From positions 1 to 8,733 of the forward strand of contig CALGOI010000288.1 of NCBI GenBank assembly GCA_937959065.1: a DNA stretch of 8,733 bases, written 5' to 3'. This document shows positions 1 to 4,932 of the stretch, piece by piece. The notes beneath the pieces were generated by a model, which saw nothing but the letters and a program-made list of their open reading frames with translations, ran no database searches and had not been told where the DNA came from. The position numbers and the translations under genes were made by a program. The DNA comes from an uncultured Ignavibacteriota bacterium. GTDB lineage: Bacteria > Bacteroidota > Ignavibacteria > Tepidaquicellales > Tepidaquicellaceae. Numbering within the stretch: the first letter of the stretch is position 1; each line of letters starts with the position of its first letter.

Positions 1-480
1 TTGTATCACAGGATAAACGTTCTTGCTATAAACATTCCTCCTTTAAGGGACAGGGCTGAAGACATAGATGTGCTGGTTGGTTATTTCACGGAGAAGATTT
101 GCAAAGCAAATAATATTAACGTAAAGAAATTCACTTCGCAGGCAATACAACTCCTAAAGACCTTTAGGTGGCCAGGTAATGTCCGGGAGCTGAGGAATCT
201 TGTGGAGAGGTTGATTTTTACTGTGAATAAGAACACTATAGATGCTGATGATATTGAAATGCCGGGTTCGAAGCACTCGAAGGTTCTGACCGACCTTGTA
301 AACAAGAATATGTCTCTGAATGATTTTCAAAATGAGTCGGAAAAGCTGTTCCTGACAAAAATGCTTAATGATTATGATTACAATGTTACACAGACGGCGG
401 AAGCGCTTAAGATACAGCGAAGTCATTTATACAAGCTAATGAATAAGTACGACATACCCTTACCGAGTAAAGTGAAGTAG
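1..480 (+). CDS. Sigma-54-dependent transcriptional activator, NtrC family (C-terminal part, 5' truncated)
   Basis: This is the C-terminal 159 codons of a bacterial enhancer-binding protein that uses ATP hydrolysis to open promoters held by sigma-54 RNA polymerase. The window opens inside the AAA+ domain: residues 1-7 (LYHRINV) and 13-21 (PPLRDRAED) match the family pattern LYxRLNV...PPLRxRxED. Sensor II follows as WPGNVREL at residues 57-64. A linker (about 85-112) leads to a Fis-type helix-turn-helix at about 115-150, with NVTQTAEALKIQRSHLYKLM as the DNA-binding core. The Walker A and B motifs, the GAFTGA loop and any receiver or sensor domain lie upstream of the window, so the signal it answers cannot be told. 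The first codon TTG is almost certainly an internal Leu and not a start. The 3' end overlaps the convergent downstream gene by 21 bases. Family assignment is very secure; the specific regulator is not identified. Confidence 0.93.
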   Translation: MYHRINVLAINIPPLRDRAEDIDVLVGYFTEKICKANNINVKKFTSQAIQLLKTFRWPGNVRELRNLVERLIFTVNKNTIDADDIEMPGSKHSKVLTDLVNKNMSLNDFQNESEKLFLTKMLNDYDYNVTQTAEALKIQRSHLYKLMNKYDIPLPSKVK

Positions 481-1926
481 TTTATTCGCGTCTTTTAGTT
501 TCTCTAACAACCATTGTTTTTTCAGAATCAATTCCTCACGTTTTACATCATATTCAAGTTCGCTAAAAAATTTCGAATCATTCTTTTCGATCGCTTTTAA
601 AAGCTTTCCGTAATATTTAATAAATCCGGAATACCTTCTTTTAAAAAGATTTGATACATTTTTATTGTTTGTAACGAACTTTTTAAAGCTGTCCAATGCT
701 GAATAGGCAGAATTTAAGGTCATTGTTTCAAGGTATATCTGCAGAAGTAGAATCTTTACATCAGCTTTATACACAAAAAGTTTATATTTAACTTTATTCA
801 GATACTCCAGTGCTTTATCGAAATTCTTTGTTGTAAAATATAAATGCGCGAGCGAGTGATTATAGACATTATCCTTCAGATTAGGTGTAATAAAGATTAT
901 ATAGTCGTTTATAAACTTCTCAGCCCACCTGTATTTTTGTAAAACCATCGCAGTGAATACTATATTCCTGAAAATTTCGACCGGAATAATCACACTATCC
1001 GGTAAGCACAGTATATTCCTTTTTATCATTTTGTTATATATGTCAAACAATTCCTTATAAAAATCAGATCTACCTCGTTCAATTTTTTCAATAGCCAGAC
1101 CTTCCAGCCGGATATATAAATTATATTGCTCTTCATGGTTAAGATAATCTATTTGTTTCTCAATACTTTTCTTAAAATCGTAAAAGCTTTTATCGTCATC
1201 GATGTTTTTATTAGCGCGGTACATATTATTGTATAGTTTTACCAGTTCAATATTCTCAAAGTTATTATCGCTAAGGTATTTTATATAACTATCAAAATTA
1301 AAATTCTCTATAAAATAACCAATAAAATCATGTTTAACATTAATGTTGTAAAGGTCTTTATGAATATTTAAATCATGATATGTTTCGGGAAGTTTAATGA
1401 GAAAATAAGCTAATAGGTTATTTCCAAATTCCTGTAAATATTCTTCATTACCTTTTTGATTGTCAGTCAAAATCGAAAATTCAGTCTTTTTGGAGGCAAG
1501 TAACATTTTATGTATAAAATCGTTTGGAGATGAAATAGATGATATACCGGCATGTGAAAATTCCTTCTTTGCGCTTGAATAAAGTTTTCTTTTTATTAAT
1601 TCCGCTATTAGGTACCTTGAATACCCTTGTCTGTCTAGACCGGTACTCTGTAATACTAAAAATTTTTCCAGCAAAGAAAGAAGGTTAGACATCATAATTC
1701 TCATGACCAGGTCATTATACTTTTTACCGGGAAAAAGGGTTTTAAAAGTTTTTTCTTTGGTAAGCTGATGGCTTTCAAAATTCGGATAGTATCCTTTAAG
1801 AGTAATAAAAAGTCTTACAACATTTTTATTTTTATTGTGATAGGGTGAATTAACAAAATCTTTGAAAGATTTCATTTCATCAAGTGAAAACGTTTCGAGT
1901 ATATCAAATACTTTACTTTTAAACAT
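460..1926 (-). CDS. Uncharacterised 488-residue helical protein, 'SPYHN' N-terminal family
   Basis: I do not know a function for this protein. The N-terminal ~90 residues carry a recognisable pattern: LDEMKSFKDFVNSPYHNKNK, then LKGYYPNF, LTKEKTFKTLFPGKKYND, and a helix with SNLLSLLEKFL. From memory, this arrangement recurs in many hypothetical proteins of Bacteroidota and Ignavibacteria. The remainder is Lys/Asn/Tyr-rich and predicted helical. Segments such as SLAHLYFTTKNFDKALEYLN (about residues 364-383) resemble a tetratricopeptide repeat, so a TPR-like helical scaffold is plausible. No signal peptide or membrane segment is evident, so it is probably cytoplasmic. The ATG start lacks a Shine-Dalgarno sequence, but a TATATTTG promoter element lies 19 bases upstream. 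It is strongly AT-biased in codon use. Its stop lies inside the convergent activator gene. That it is a real gene is very likely; its role is unknown. Confidence 0.88.
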   Translation of the reverse strand: MFKSKVFDILETFSLDEMKSFKDFVNSPYHNKNKNVVRLFITLKGYYPNFESHQLTKEKTFKTLFPGKKYNDLVMRIMMSNLLSLLEKFLVLQSTGLDRQGYSRYLIAELIKRKLYSSAKKEFSHAGISSISSPNDFIHKMLLASKKTEFSILTDNQKGNEEYLQEFGNNLLAYFLIKLPETYHDLNIHKDLYNINVKHDFIGYFIENFNFDSYIKYLSDNNFENIELVKLYNNMYRANKNIDDDKSFYDFKKSIEKQIDYLNHEEQYNLYIRLEGLAIEKIERGRSDFYKELFDIYNKMIKRNILCLPDSVIIPVEIFRNIVFTAMVLQKYRWAEKFINDYIIFITPNLKDNVYNHSLAHLYFTTKNFDKALEYLNKVKYKLFVYKADVKILLLQIYLETMTLNSAYSALDSFKKFVTNNKNVSNLFKRRYSGFIKYYGKLLKAIEKNDSKFFSELEYDVKREELILKKQWLLEKLKDANKLLHFTR

Positions 1927-1945
1927 TTGCGCGGTGTTTTCTAAT

Positions 1946-1953
1946 CAAATATA
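1946..1953 (-). promoter_or_regulatory. Candidate -7 promoter element (TATATTTG) for the 488-residue gene
   Basis: On the minus strand TATATTTG matches the Bacteroidota -7 consensus TAnnTTTG exactly and ends 19 bases before the ATG at 1926. This would give a 5' leader of about a dozen bases. A well-spaced -33 TTTG is not seen; an ATTG lies about 23 bases upstream, which is longer than usual. The assignment rests on the motif and its position alone. Confidence 0.4.
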
Positions 1954-2002
1954 GTTAAATCCAATATAACTTTGCACAATCGATTTTAGATCAATATCTG
2001 TG

Positions 2003-2010
2003 TATTTTTG
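2003..2010 (+). promoter_or_regulatory. Candidate -7 promoter element (TATTTTTG) for the small-protein/methyltransferase cluster
   Basis: TATTTTTG fits TAnnTTTG on the plus strand within the 201-bp divergent intergenic region (1927-2127). It would give a leader of roughly 110 bases before the ATG at 2128, and that leader would include the hairpin at 2097-2112. No good -33 box is visible, and AT-rich sequence yields this motif easily, so support is weak. Nothing else coding is seen in this intergenic region. Confidence 0.25.
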
Positions 2011-2096
2011 AGCAGAATTGAAGTATTTGAACTCCATTATCATCATTTCCCGTTATAACAATTAAAATTATTATTCTTTGTTTTACACCTGCCAGG

Positions 2097-2112
2097 GTGC
2101 TATTTTTAGCAC
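2097..2112 (+). promoter_or_regulatory. Inverted repeat / hairpin in the leader of the 2128 gene
   Basis: GTGCTA-TTTT-TAGCAC is a perfect 6-bp stem with a 4-base loop, ending 15 bases before the ATG at 2128. An overlapping weaker pairing (CACC...GGTG) lies just upstream at about 2086-2099. In RNA the stem would sit next to the translation start and could affect initiation. As DNA it could be an operator half-site pair. No U-tract follows it, so it is not a typical terminator. Confidence 0.4.
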
Positions 2113-2127
2113 AAATCAATCTTCAAT

Positions 2128-2319
2128 ATGTACCGGAAAATAGTCGAGCTTGACTGCAGCAAGTATCCCGAAATAATTGGTAGTTCGCTAAAACTTAAAG
2201 GACAGGAAAAAGATGTAATTAAAGCTGCTTTGAGAATTGCAATGGAGACAAACGGGCATCAAAATACCCTGGAATTGAGAAAGCAGATTAAATACTTAAT
2301 CAACAAAAATTCGAAATAA
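2128..2319 (+). CDS. Small DUF1059-like protein
   Basis: This 63-residue protein resembles the DUF1059 family of short proteins of unknown function. The family layout is an N-terminal D-C-x-x-[YF]-P motif, a strand, a helix with an A...HGH-type motif, and a final T-x-E-L-R helix. Here the corresponding pieces are LDCSKYPE (residues 8-15, with Cys10), the helix KDVIKAALRIAMETNGHQNT (about 28-47) and LELRKQIKYLI. One conserved His of the HAxxxHGH pattern appears replaced by Met/Asn (IAMETNGH), so this is a diverged member. It is cytoplasmic, with no signal or membrane segment. It is the first gene of a close-packed rightward cluster. The ATG has no clear Shine-Dalgarno sequence. Family assignment is from memory of the pattern and is moderately sure; the biochemical role is unknown. 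Confidence 0.7.
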   Translation: MYRKIVELDCSKYPEIIGSSLKLKGQEKDVIKAALRIAMETNGHQNTLELRKQIKYLINKNSK

Positions 2320-2339
2320 AATTATTTCGTTAACGAAAT
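2312..2339 (+). promoter_or_regulatory. 16-bp perfect palindrome with a third overlapping arm
   Basis: ATTTCGTTAACGAAAT at 2324-2339 is its own reverse complement and sits 16 bases before the ATG at 2356. A further CGAAAT at 2312-2317, overlapping the stop of the preceding gene, can pair with the ATTTCG at 2324-2329. The left palindrome arm therefore has two possible partners. Either a dimeric repressor or activator site or a pair of alternative RNA hairpins would fit. No tract of T follows, so a terminator is unlikely. Confidence 0.5.
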
Positions 2340-2355
2340 CAAAATTAAAATAAAA

Positions 2356-2649
2356 ATGATACTTGTAAGAAATGTATTCAGACTTAAATTCGGTAAAGCA
2401 AGAGAAGCAAAAGAGGCTTTAATGAAAATGCAAGAAATAAGTGATAAACTCGGATATCAGAGAGGAAGGCTTCTCTCCGATCTAACCGGCCCCTCATATA
2501 CATTTGTCCTTGAAATAGAACTTGAAGATCTTAGTCTTATGAACAGACTGGGGGAGCTGTTTGGTAATCAAGAATGGCAAACGGCTTATAGAGAGTTTGT
2601 TCAATTTGCTAACTCGGGCTATAGAGAAATATTTACAATAGAAAACTAA
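2356..2649 (+). CDS. NIPSNAP-like / dimeric alpha-beta barrel protein
   Basis: This 97-residue protein shows the ferredoxin-like beta-alpha-beta layout of the dimeric alpha/beta barrel superfamily, most like small NIPSNAP-type proteins. A first strand (ILVRNVFRLKFGKA, residues 2-15) is followed by a helix with KEALMKMQEISDKLG. Then come RLLSDLTGPSYTFVLEIELE as a strand pair (about 38-57), a second helix (LSLMNRLGELFGNQEWQTAY), and a closing strand YREIFTIE. The pieces RLLxDLTGPxYT and GxREIFTI are, from memory, conserved in similar uncharacterised proteins. Members of the superfamily usually dimerise, and some bind small ligands or act as monooxygenases, but no catalytic or haem-binding residue can be named here. 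It sits 36 bases after the DUF1059-like gene and 10 bases before the next, so co-expression is likely. Fold is fairly sure, function unknown. Confidence 0.72.
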   Translation: MILVRNVFRLKFGKAREAKEALMKMQEISDKLGYQRGRLLSDLTGPSYTFVLEIELEDLSLMNRLGELFGNQEWQTAYREFVQFANSGYREIFTIEN

Positions 2650-2659
2650 AGGAGAAATT

Positions 2660-2869
2660 ATGGACCGTTATATGATCGAATCATTCCACGACCGGGATGA
2701 TTGCCTTCATGTCCTGGATGAGTTCGTTGTTTACGGACATATCACACATTTCGAGTGGGGATGTGAGAATGGAATGTGTAAAGGATGGGCTGTAGTGGAA
2801 GCAGATAGTTCCGAGGAAGCATTACTTAGCGTTCCCTCCAATGGTACGCAAAAAAGCCAGCGCTTATAA
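2660..2869 (+). CDS. Small alpha/beta protein of unknown function, reading frame broken by a one-base insertion
   Basis: The open frame encodes 69 residues starting at an ATG with a good Shine-Dalgarno (AAAGGAG, 5 bases upstream). Residues 1-58 form a coherent strand-helix-strand-strand domain: RYMIESFHDRDDCLHVLDE, then FEWGCENGMCKGWAVVEAD, then SSEEALLSVPS. The last ~11 residues (NGTQKSQRL) look unrelated. Moving to the next frame at about 2840 continues as MVRKKASAYKLSKFTPE to a stop at 2919-2921, which would restore an 86-residue protein. From memory, homologues of this small family have a closing K-F-T-P-E segment, so the displaced tail looks like the true C-terminus. The simplest explanation is an extra A at 2840/2841, either a sequencing error or a real mutation. 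The gene lies between the NIPSNAP-like and methyltransferase genes. Function is unknown; a Cys pair (GC...MC) could be of interest. Confidence 0.7.
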   Translation: MDRYMIESFHDRDDCLHVLDEFVVYGHITHFEWGCENGMCKGWAVVEADSSEEALLSVPSNGTQKSQRL

Positions 2870-2921
2870 ACTTTCTAAGTTCACACCTGAGCGTATTCAA
2901 CATTTTCACGAAGAAGTTTAA
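2841..2921 (+). pseudogene. Displaced C-terminal segment of the preceding small gene
   Basis: These 26 codons plus a stop, in the +1 frame relative to the gene at 2660, read MVRKKASAYKLSKFTPE and continue through an R-I-Q-H-F-H-E-E-V ending. They overlap the end of the 2660 frame and finish 25 bases before the methyltransferase ATG, where an intact gene would be expected to end. The segment begins with an in-frame ATG, so independent translation is formally possible. There is no Shine-Dalgarno before it, and a stand-alone 26-residue peptide is less likely than a frameshifted tail. Confidence 0.6.
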
Positions 2922-2946
2922 TATTAAATAATTAAAACTCATTGAT

Positions 2947-4020
2947 ATGGAAATCAACACAATTGATCAGACTAAAGCGGAAGAATTTGCAGGTCATATG
3001 CTCAATACGTTAAATGGTGGATTTATTTCACTGGCTATAAGTATAGGTAAACGTACCGGACTGTTTGAAGTAATGAAGGATATGGAGCCCTCAAATTCGT
3101 TTGAAATAGCATCCGCTTCCGGATTAAACGAACGTTATATCAGAGAGTGGCTTGGAACAATGGTTACCGGAAAAATAGTGGAATATGATCCTATTACCGG
3201 AAAGTATTACCTTCCTGCAGAGCATGCCCCATTTCTTACTGAGATCGGAGGAATGGATAATATGTCTTTGTTTGCCGACACCCTGTTTTCAACCGTGGAT
3301 TCAATTGATAAAATTGTTGAATGCTTTCACAAGGGGGGAGGCGTAAAATATGATGAATTCTCACAATGCCTGCATTGTATTAAGGAGTTATCAATTCCGT
3401 ATTATGATAACCTGCTAATTGATAAAGTACTTCCTCTTATTCCCGGATTAAAAGAAAAAATGGCTAATGGTATAAAAGTACTTGATATAGGATGCGGTCA
3501 TGGACATGCAATTAATGTCATGGCCCAAAATTTCCCTAACAGCTCATTTACAGGTTATGACCTTGTTCCCGATAGTATACGCGAGGCCAGAAAAGAAATG
3601 GAGGAGTATGAATTAAATAATGTTCGTTTTGAAGTACACGATGTAAAAGAGTTAAATGAAGTAAATAATTATGATCTAATCACTGCTTTTGATGCGATTC
3701 ATGACCAGGCACATCCCCGTAAAGTTTTAAGCTCAATCGCGAAAGCGCTTAAAGATAACGGAGTTTTTTTAATGGTAGATATAAAAGCCTCAAGCAAACT
3801 TGAAAACAACCTCGATCATATGCTTGCACCGGCATTTTATACTGTCTCATTGACTCATTGTATGACTGTCTCGCTGGCTTATAACGGAGAAGGATTGGGA
3901 ACTATGTGGGGAAAAGAAAAAGCTGAGGAACTTCTTGCAGAAGCCGGTTTTAAAGTGAGTGGTATTTATGAACTTCCTGAAGATATTATGAATTATTATT
4001 ACATATGCCAAAAATCCTAA
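2947..4020 (+). CDS. Class I SAM-dependent methyltransferase with N-terminal winged-helix domain (Rv2258c-like)
   Basis: This 357-residue cytoplasmic enzyme should transfer a methyl group from S-adenosylmethionine to an unknown acceptor. The N-terminal ~95 residues form a winged-helix/dimerisation domain: LAISIGKRTGLFEVM, then the recognition-like SFEIASASGLNERYIREWLG, then a wing ending YYLPAEHAPFL. The Rossmann methyltransferase domain begins at about 175. Motif I is VLDIGCGHG (178-186), the acidic end of strand 2 is FTGYD (201-205, Asp205), a DV at 232-233 follows, and the strand-4 region AFDAIHDQAHP lies at about 247-257. This layout and length match proteins like mycobacterial Rv2258c and also small-molecule O-methyltransferases with the same architecture, so the substrate cannot be assigned. 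It is the last gene of the cluster, 25 bases after the frameshifted gene. The ATG is preceded by AT-rich sequence without a Shine-Dalgarno. Enzyme class is secure; acceptor and pathway are unknown. Confidence 0.88.
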   Translation: MEINTIDQTKAEEFAGHMLNTLNGGFISLAISIGKRTGLFEVMKDMEPSNSFEIASASGLNERYIREWLGTMVTGKIVEYDPITGKYYLPAEHAPFLTEIGGMDNMSLFADTLFSTVDSIDKIVECFHKGGGVKYDEFSQCLHCIKELSIPYYDNLLIDKVLPLIPGLKEKMANGIKVLDIGCGHGHAINVMAQNFPNSSFTGYDLVPDSIREARKEMEEYELNNVRFEVHDVKELNEVNNYDLITAFDAIHDQAHPRKVLSSIAKALKDNGVFLMVDIKASSKLENNLDHMLAPAFYTVSLTHCMTVSLAYNGEGLGTMWGKEKAEELLAEAGFKVSGIYELPEDIMNYYYICQKS

Positions 4021-4054
4021 AATTGATGAATTATATCATCATTTTATGCTCCAA

Positions 4055-4078
4055 GCCTGTCCGTTAATACGGGCAGGC
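4055..4078. terminator. Stem-loop between convergent genes, probable bidirectional terminator
   Basis: GCCTGTCCG (4055-4063) and CGGGCAGGC (4070-4078) form a 9-bp stem with one T/G wobble around a 6-base loop (TTAATA). It lies between the stops of the methyltransferase and the convergent rlmB, where a terminator for both is expected. The T-runs beyond it are short on both strands, so its efficiency is uncertain. A smaller AT-rich stem (GATGA...TCATC, 4025-4040, followed by ATTTTA) precedes it on the plus strand. Confidence 0.55.
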
Positions 4079-4080
4079 AT

Positions 4081-4836
4081 TTAATCAGAATTCTTCTGCC
4101 TGAATATCTCATACAGGAAAACACCCGCCGAGACAGACGCATTGAGTGAGTCTAGCTTACCTGCCATCGGGATGCGGAGCAGTATATCACAGTTTTTGCG
4201 AATCATCTCACGCATACCCTGTCCTTCACTGCCGATCACAAGTCCGAGGGGCATTTTCAGGTCGGTTTCAAAGATGGTTTTATCGGCTTTAAGGTCAGTG
4301 CCGGCAATCCAGTATCCGTTTTTCTTAAGGTATTCTATGCTGTGAGATAGATTGGTTTCTTTAGCTATGGGAATATGATTTACCGCGCCGGAAGACGATT
4401 TGTAGACGGTATGGTTTACTTCAGCCGAATTATGACGGGGGATTACAATTCCGTCCGCTCCAAGGCATACTGCAGAGCGGATTATTGCCCCCATATTATG
4501 CGGATCGGTGATCTCATCCAGTAAGACTATGACCGGGTTTACTATACCTTTATCTTTGATATCACTAAGAATATCACGTAATTGTGCGTATTCGAAATCT
4601 TTAATAAATCCGATCACGCCCTGAGAAATCCCTTCTTTCTTGTTATTGCGATTAAAAAACTTCTCGAACCCAAAACGGTTAAGCATCATAATATTAATGC
4701 CGTTATCCTCAGCCAGCTTAACTATTTTTTTAAGTTTCGGCTCAGGTTTAATGGTCTTAAGCAGTACGATCTTATTAAGCTCTTTAGGAGTTGTAACGAG
4801 GATCTCGTATACGGGATTTTTACCGATTACTATCAT
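4081..4836 (-). CDS. rlmB: 23S rRNA (guanosine-2'-O-)-methyltransferase RlmB, SpoU/TrmH family
   Basis: This SpoU-class (SPOUT) enzyme uses S-adenosylmethionine to methylate a ribose 2'-OH; in E. coli RlmB acts on G2251 of the 23S rRNA peptidyl-transferase region. The 251 residues match the family's usual ~245-250. An L30e-like substrate-binding domain (about 1-76, beginning VIGKNPVYEIL and ending near KKEGISQGVIGF) precedes the trefoil-knot catalytic domain. Motif 1 is DPHNMGAIIRSA (111-122, with Asn114 and Arg120), motif 2 is VIGSEGQGM (200-208) and motif 3 is RIPMAGKLDSLNASVSAG (221-238). The ATG is immediately preceded by an in-frame TGA, which fixes the start; no Shine-Dalgarno is visible. 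It diverges from aspA across 96 AT-rich bases. Assignment to RlmB and not to another TrmH-family member rests on the L30e domain and length. The target nucleotide is inferred from the family. Confidence 0.92.
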   Translation of the reverse strand: MIVIGKNPVYEILVTTPKELNKIVLLKTIKPEPKLKKIVKLAEDNGINIMMLNRFGFEKFFNRNNKKEGISQGVIGFIKDFEYAQLRDILSDIKDKGIVNPVIVLLDEITDPHNMGAIIRSAVCLGADGIVIPRHNSAEVNHTVYKSSSGAVNHIPIAKETNLSHSIEYLKKNGYWIAGTDLKADKTIFETDLKMPLGLVIGSEGQGMREMIRKNCDILLRIPMAGKLDSLNASVSAGVFLYEIFRQKNSD

Positions 4837-4859
4837 TCAGGGACGTATTACTGTAATTC

Positions 4860-4903
4860 TTAATTAAATTAATATAATTATATTTGTTGTTTAATTTAAT
4901 TAA
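4860..4903. promoter_or_regulatory. Perfect 13-bp inverted repeat in the rlmB/aspA intergenic region
   Basis: TTAATTAAATTAA at 4860-4872 is the exact reverse complement of TTAATTTAATTAA at 4891-4903, with an 18-base spacer holding TATATTTG. It could be a binding site for a dimeric regulator, or a hairpin in a transcript reading leftward into rlmB. It consists only of A and T, so chance similarity is more likely than for mixed sequence. Confidence 0.4.
4879..4886 (+). promoter_or_regulatory. Candidate -7 promoter element (TATATTTG) for the aspA-rsmI-gltX operon
   Basis: TATATTTG matches the Bacteroidota -7 consensus TAnnTTTG exactly and lies 46 bases before the aspA ATG, in a region with no coding sequence. 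It would give a leader of about 40 bases. No clear -33 TTTG is found at normal spacing. Weak ribosome-binding support (AGGT at 4923-4926, six bases before the ATG) follows it. Confidence 0.45.
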
Positions 4904-4932
4904 TAAAATTTAACCACCTAACAGGTAAATAT

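Noticed and set aside
1..3. TTG as a true start codon at the first base
   Set aside because: The codon falls inside the conserved LYHRINV segment of the AAA+ domain, so the gene begins upstream of the window and TTG encodes an internal Leu.
2850..2855. A6 run as a programmed -1 frameshift slippery site
   Set aside because: The shift needed is +1 (or -2), the run is not in the X-XXY-YYZ phase for a -1 slip, and the restored protein fits best if the extra base is at 2840/2841, upstream of the run.
4582..4867. Two plus-strand open frames (about 75 and 93 codons) opposite rlmB
   Set aside because: They lie antisense to the L30e-like part and start of rlmB, whose motifs are clear; the frames show no family resemblance.
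4855..4915. Low-complexity A/T stretch as a replication origin or AT-rich iteron region
   Set aside because: It is short, lacks repeated DnaA-box-like sequences and sits between two divergent housekeeping genes; a promoter region explains it better.
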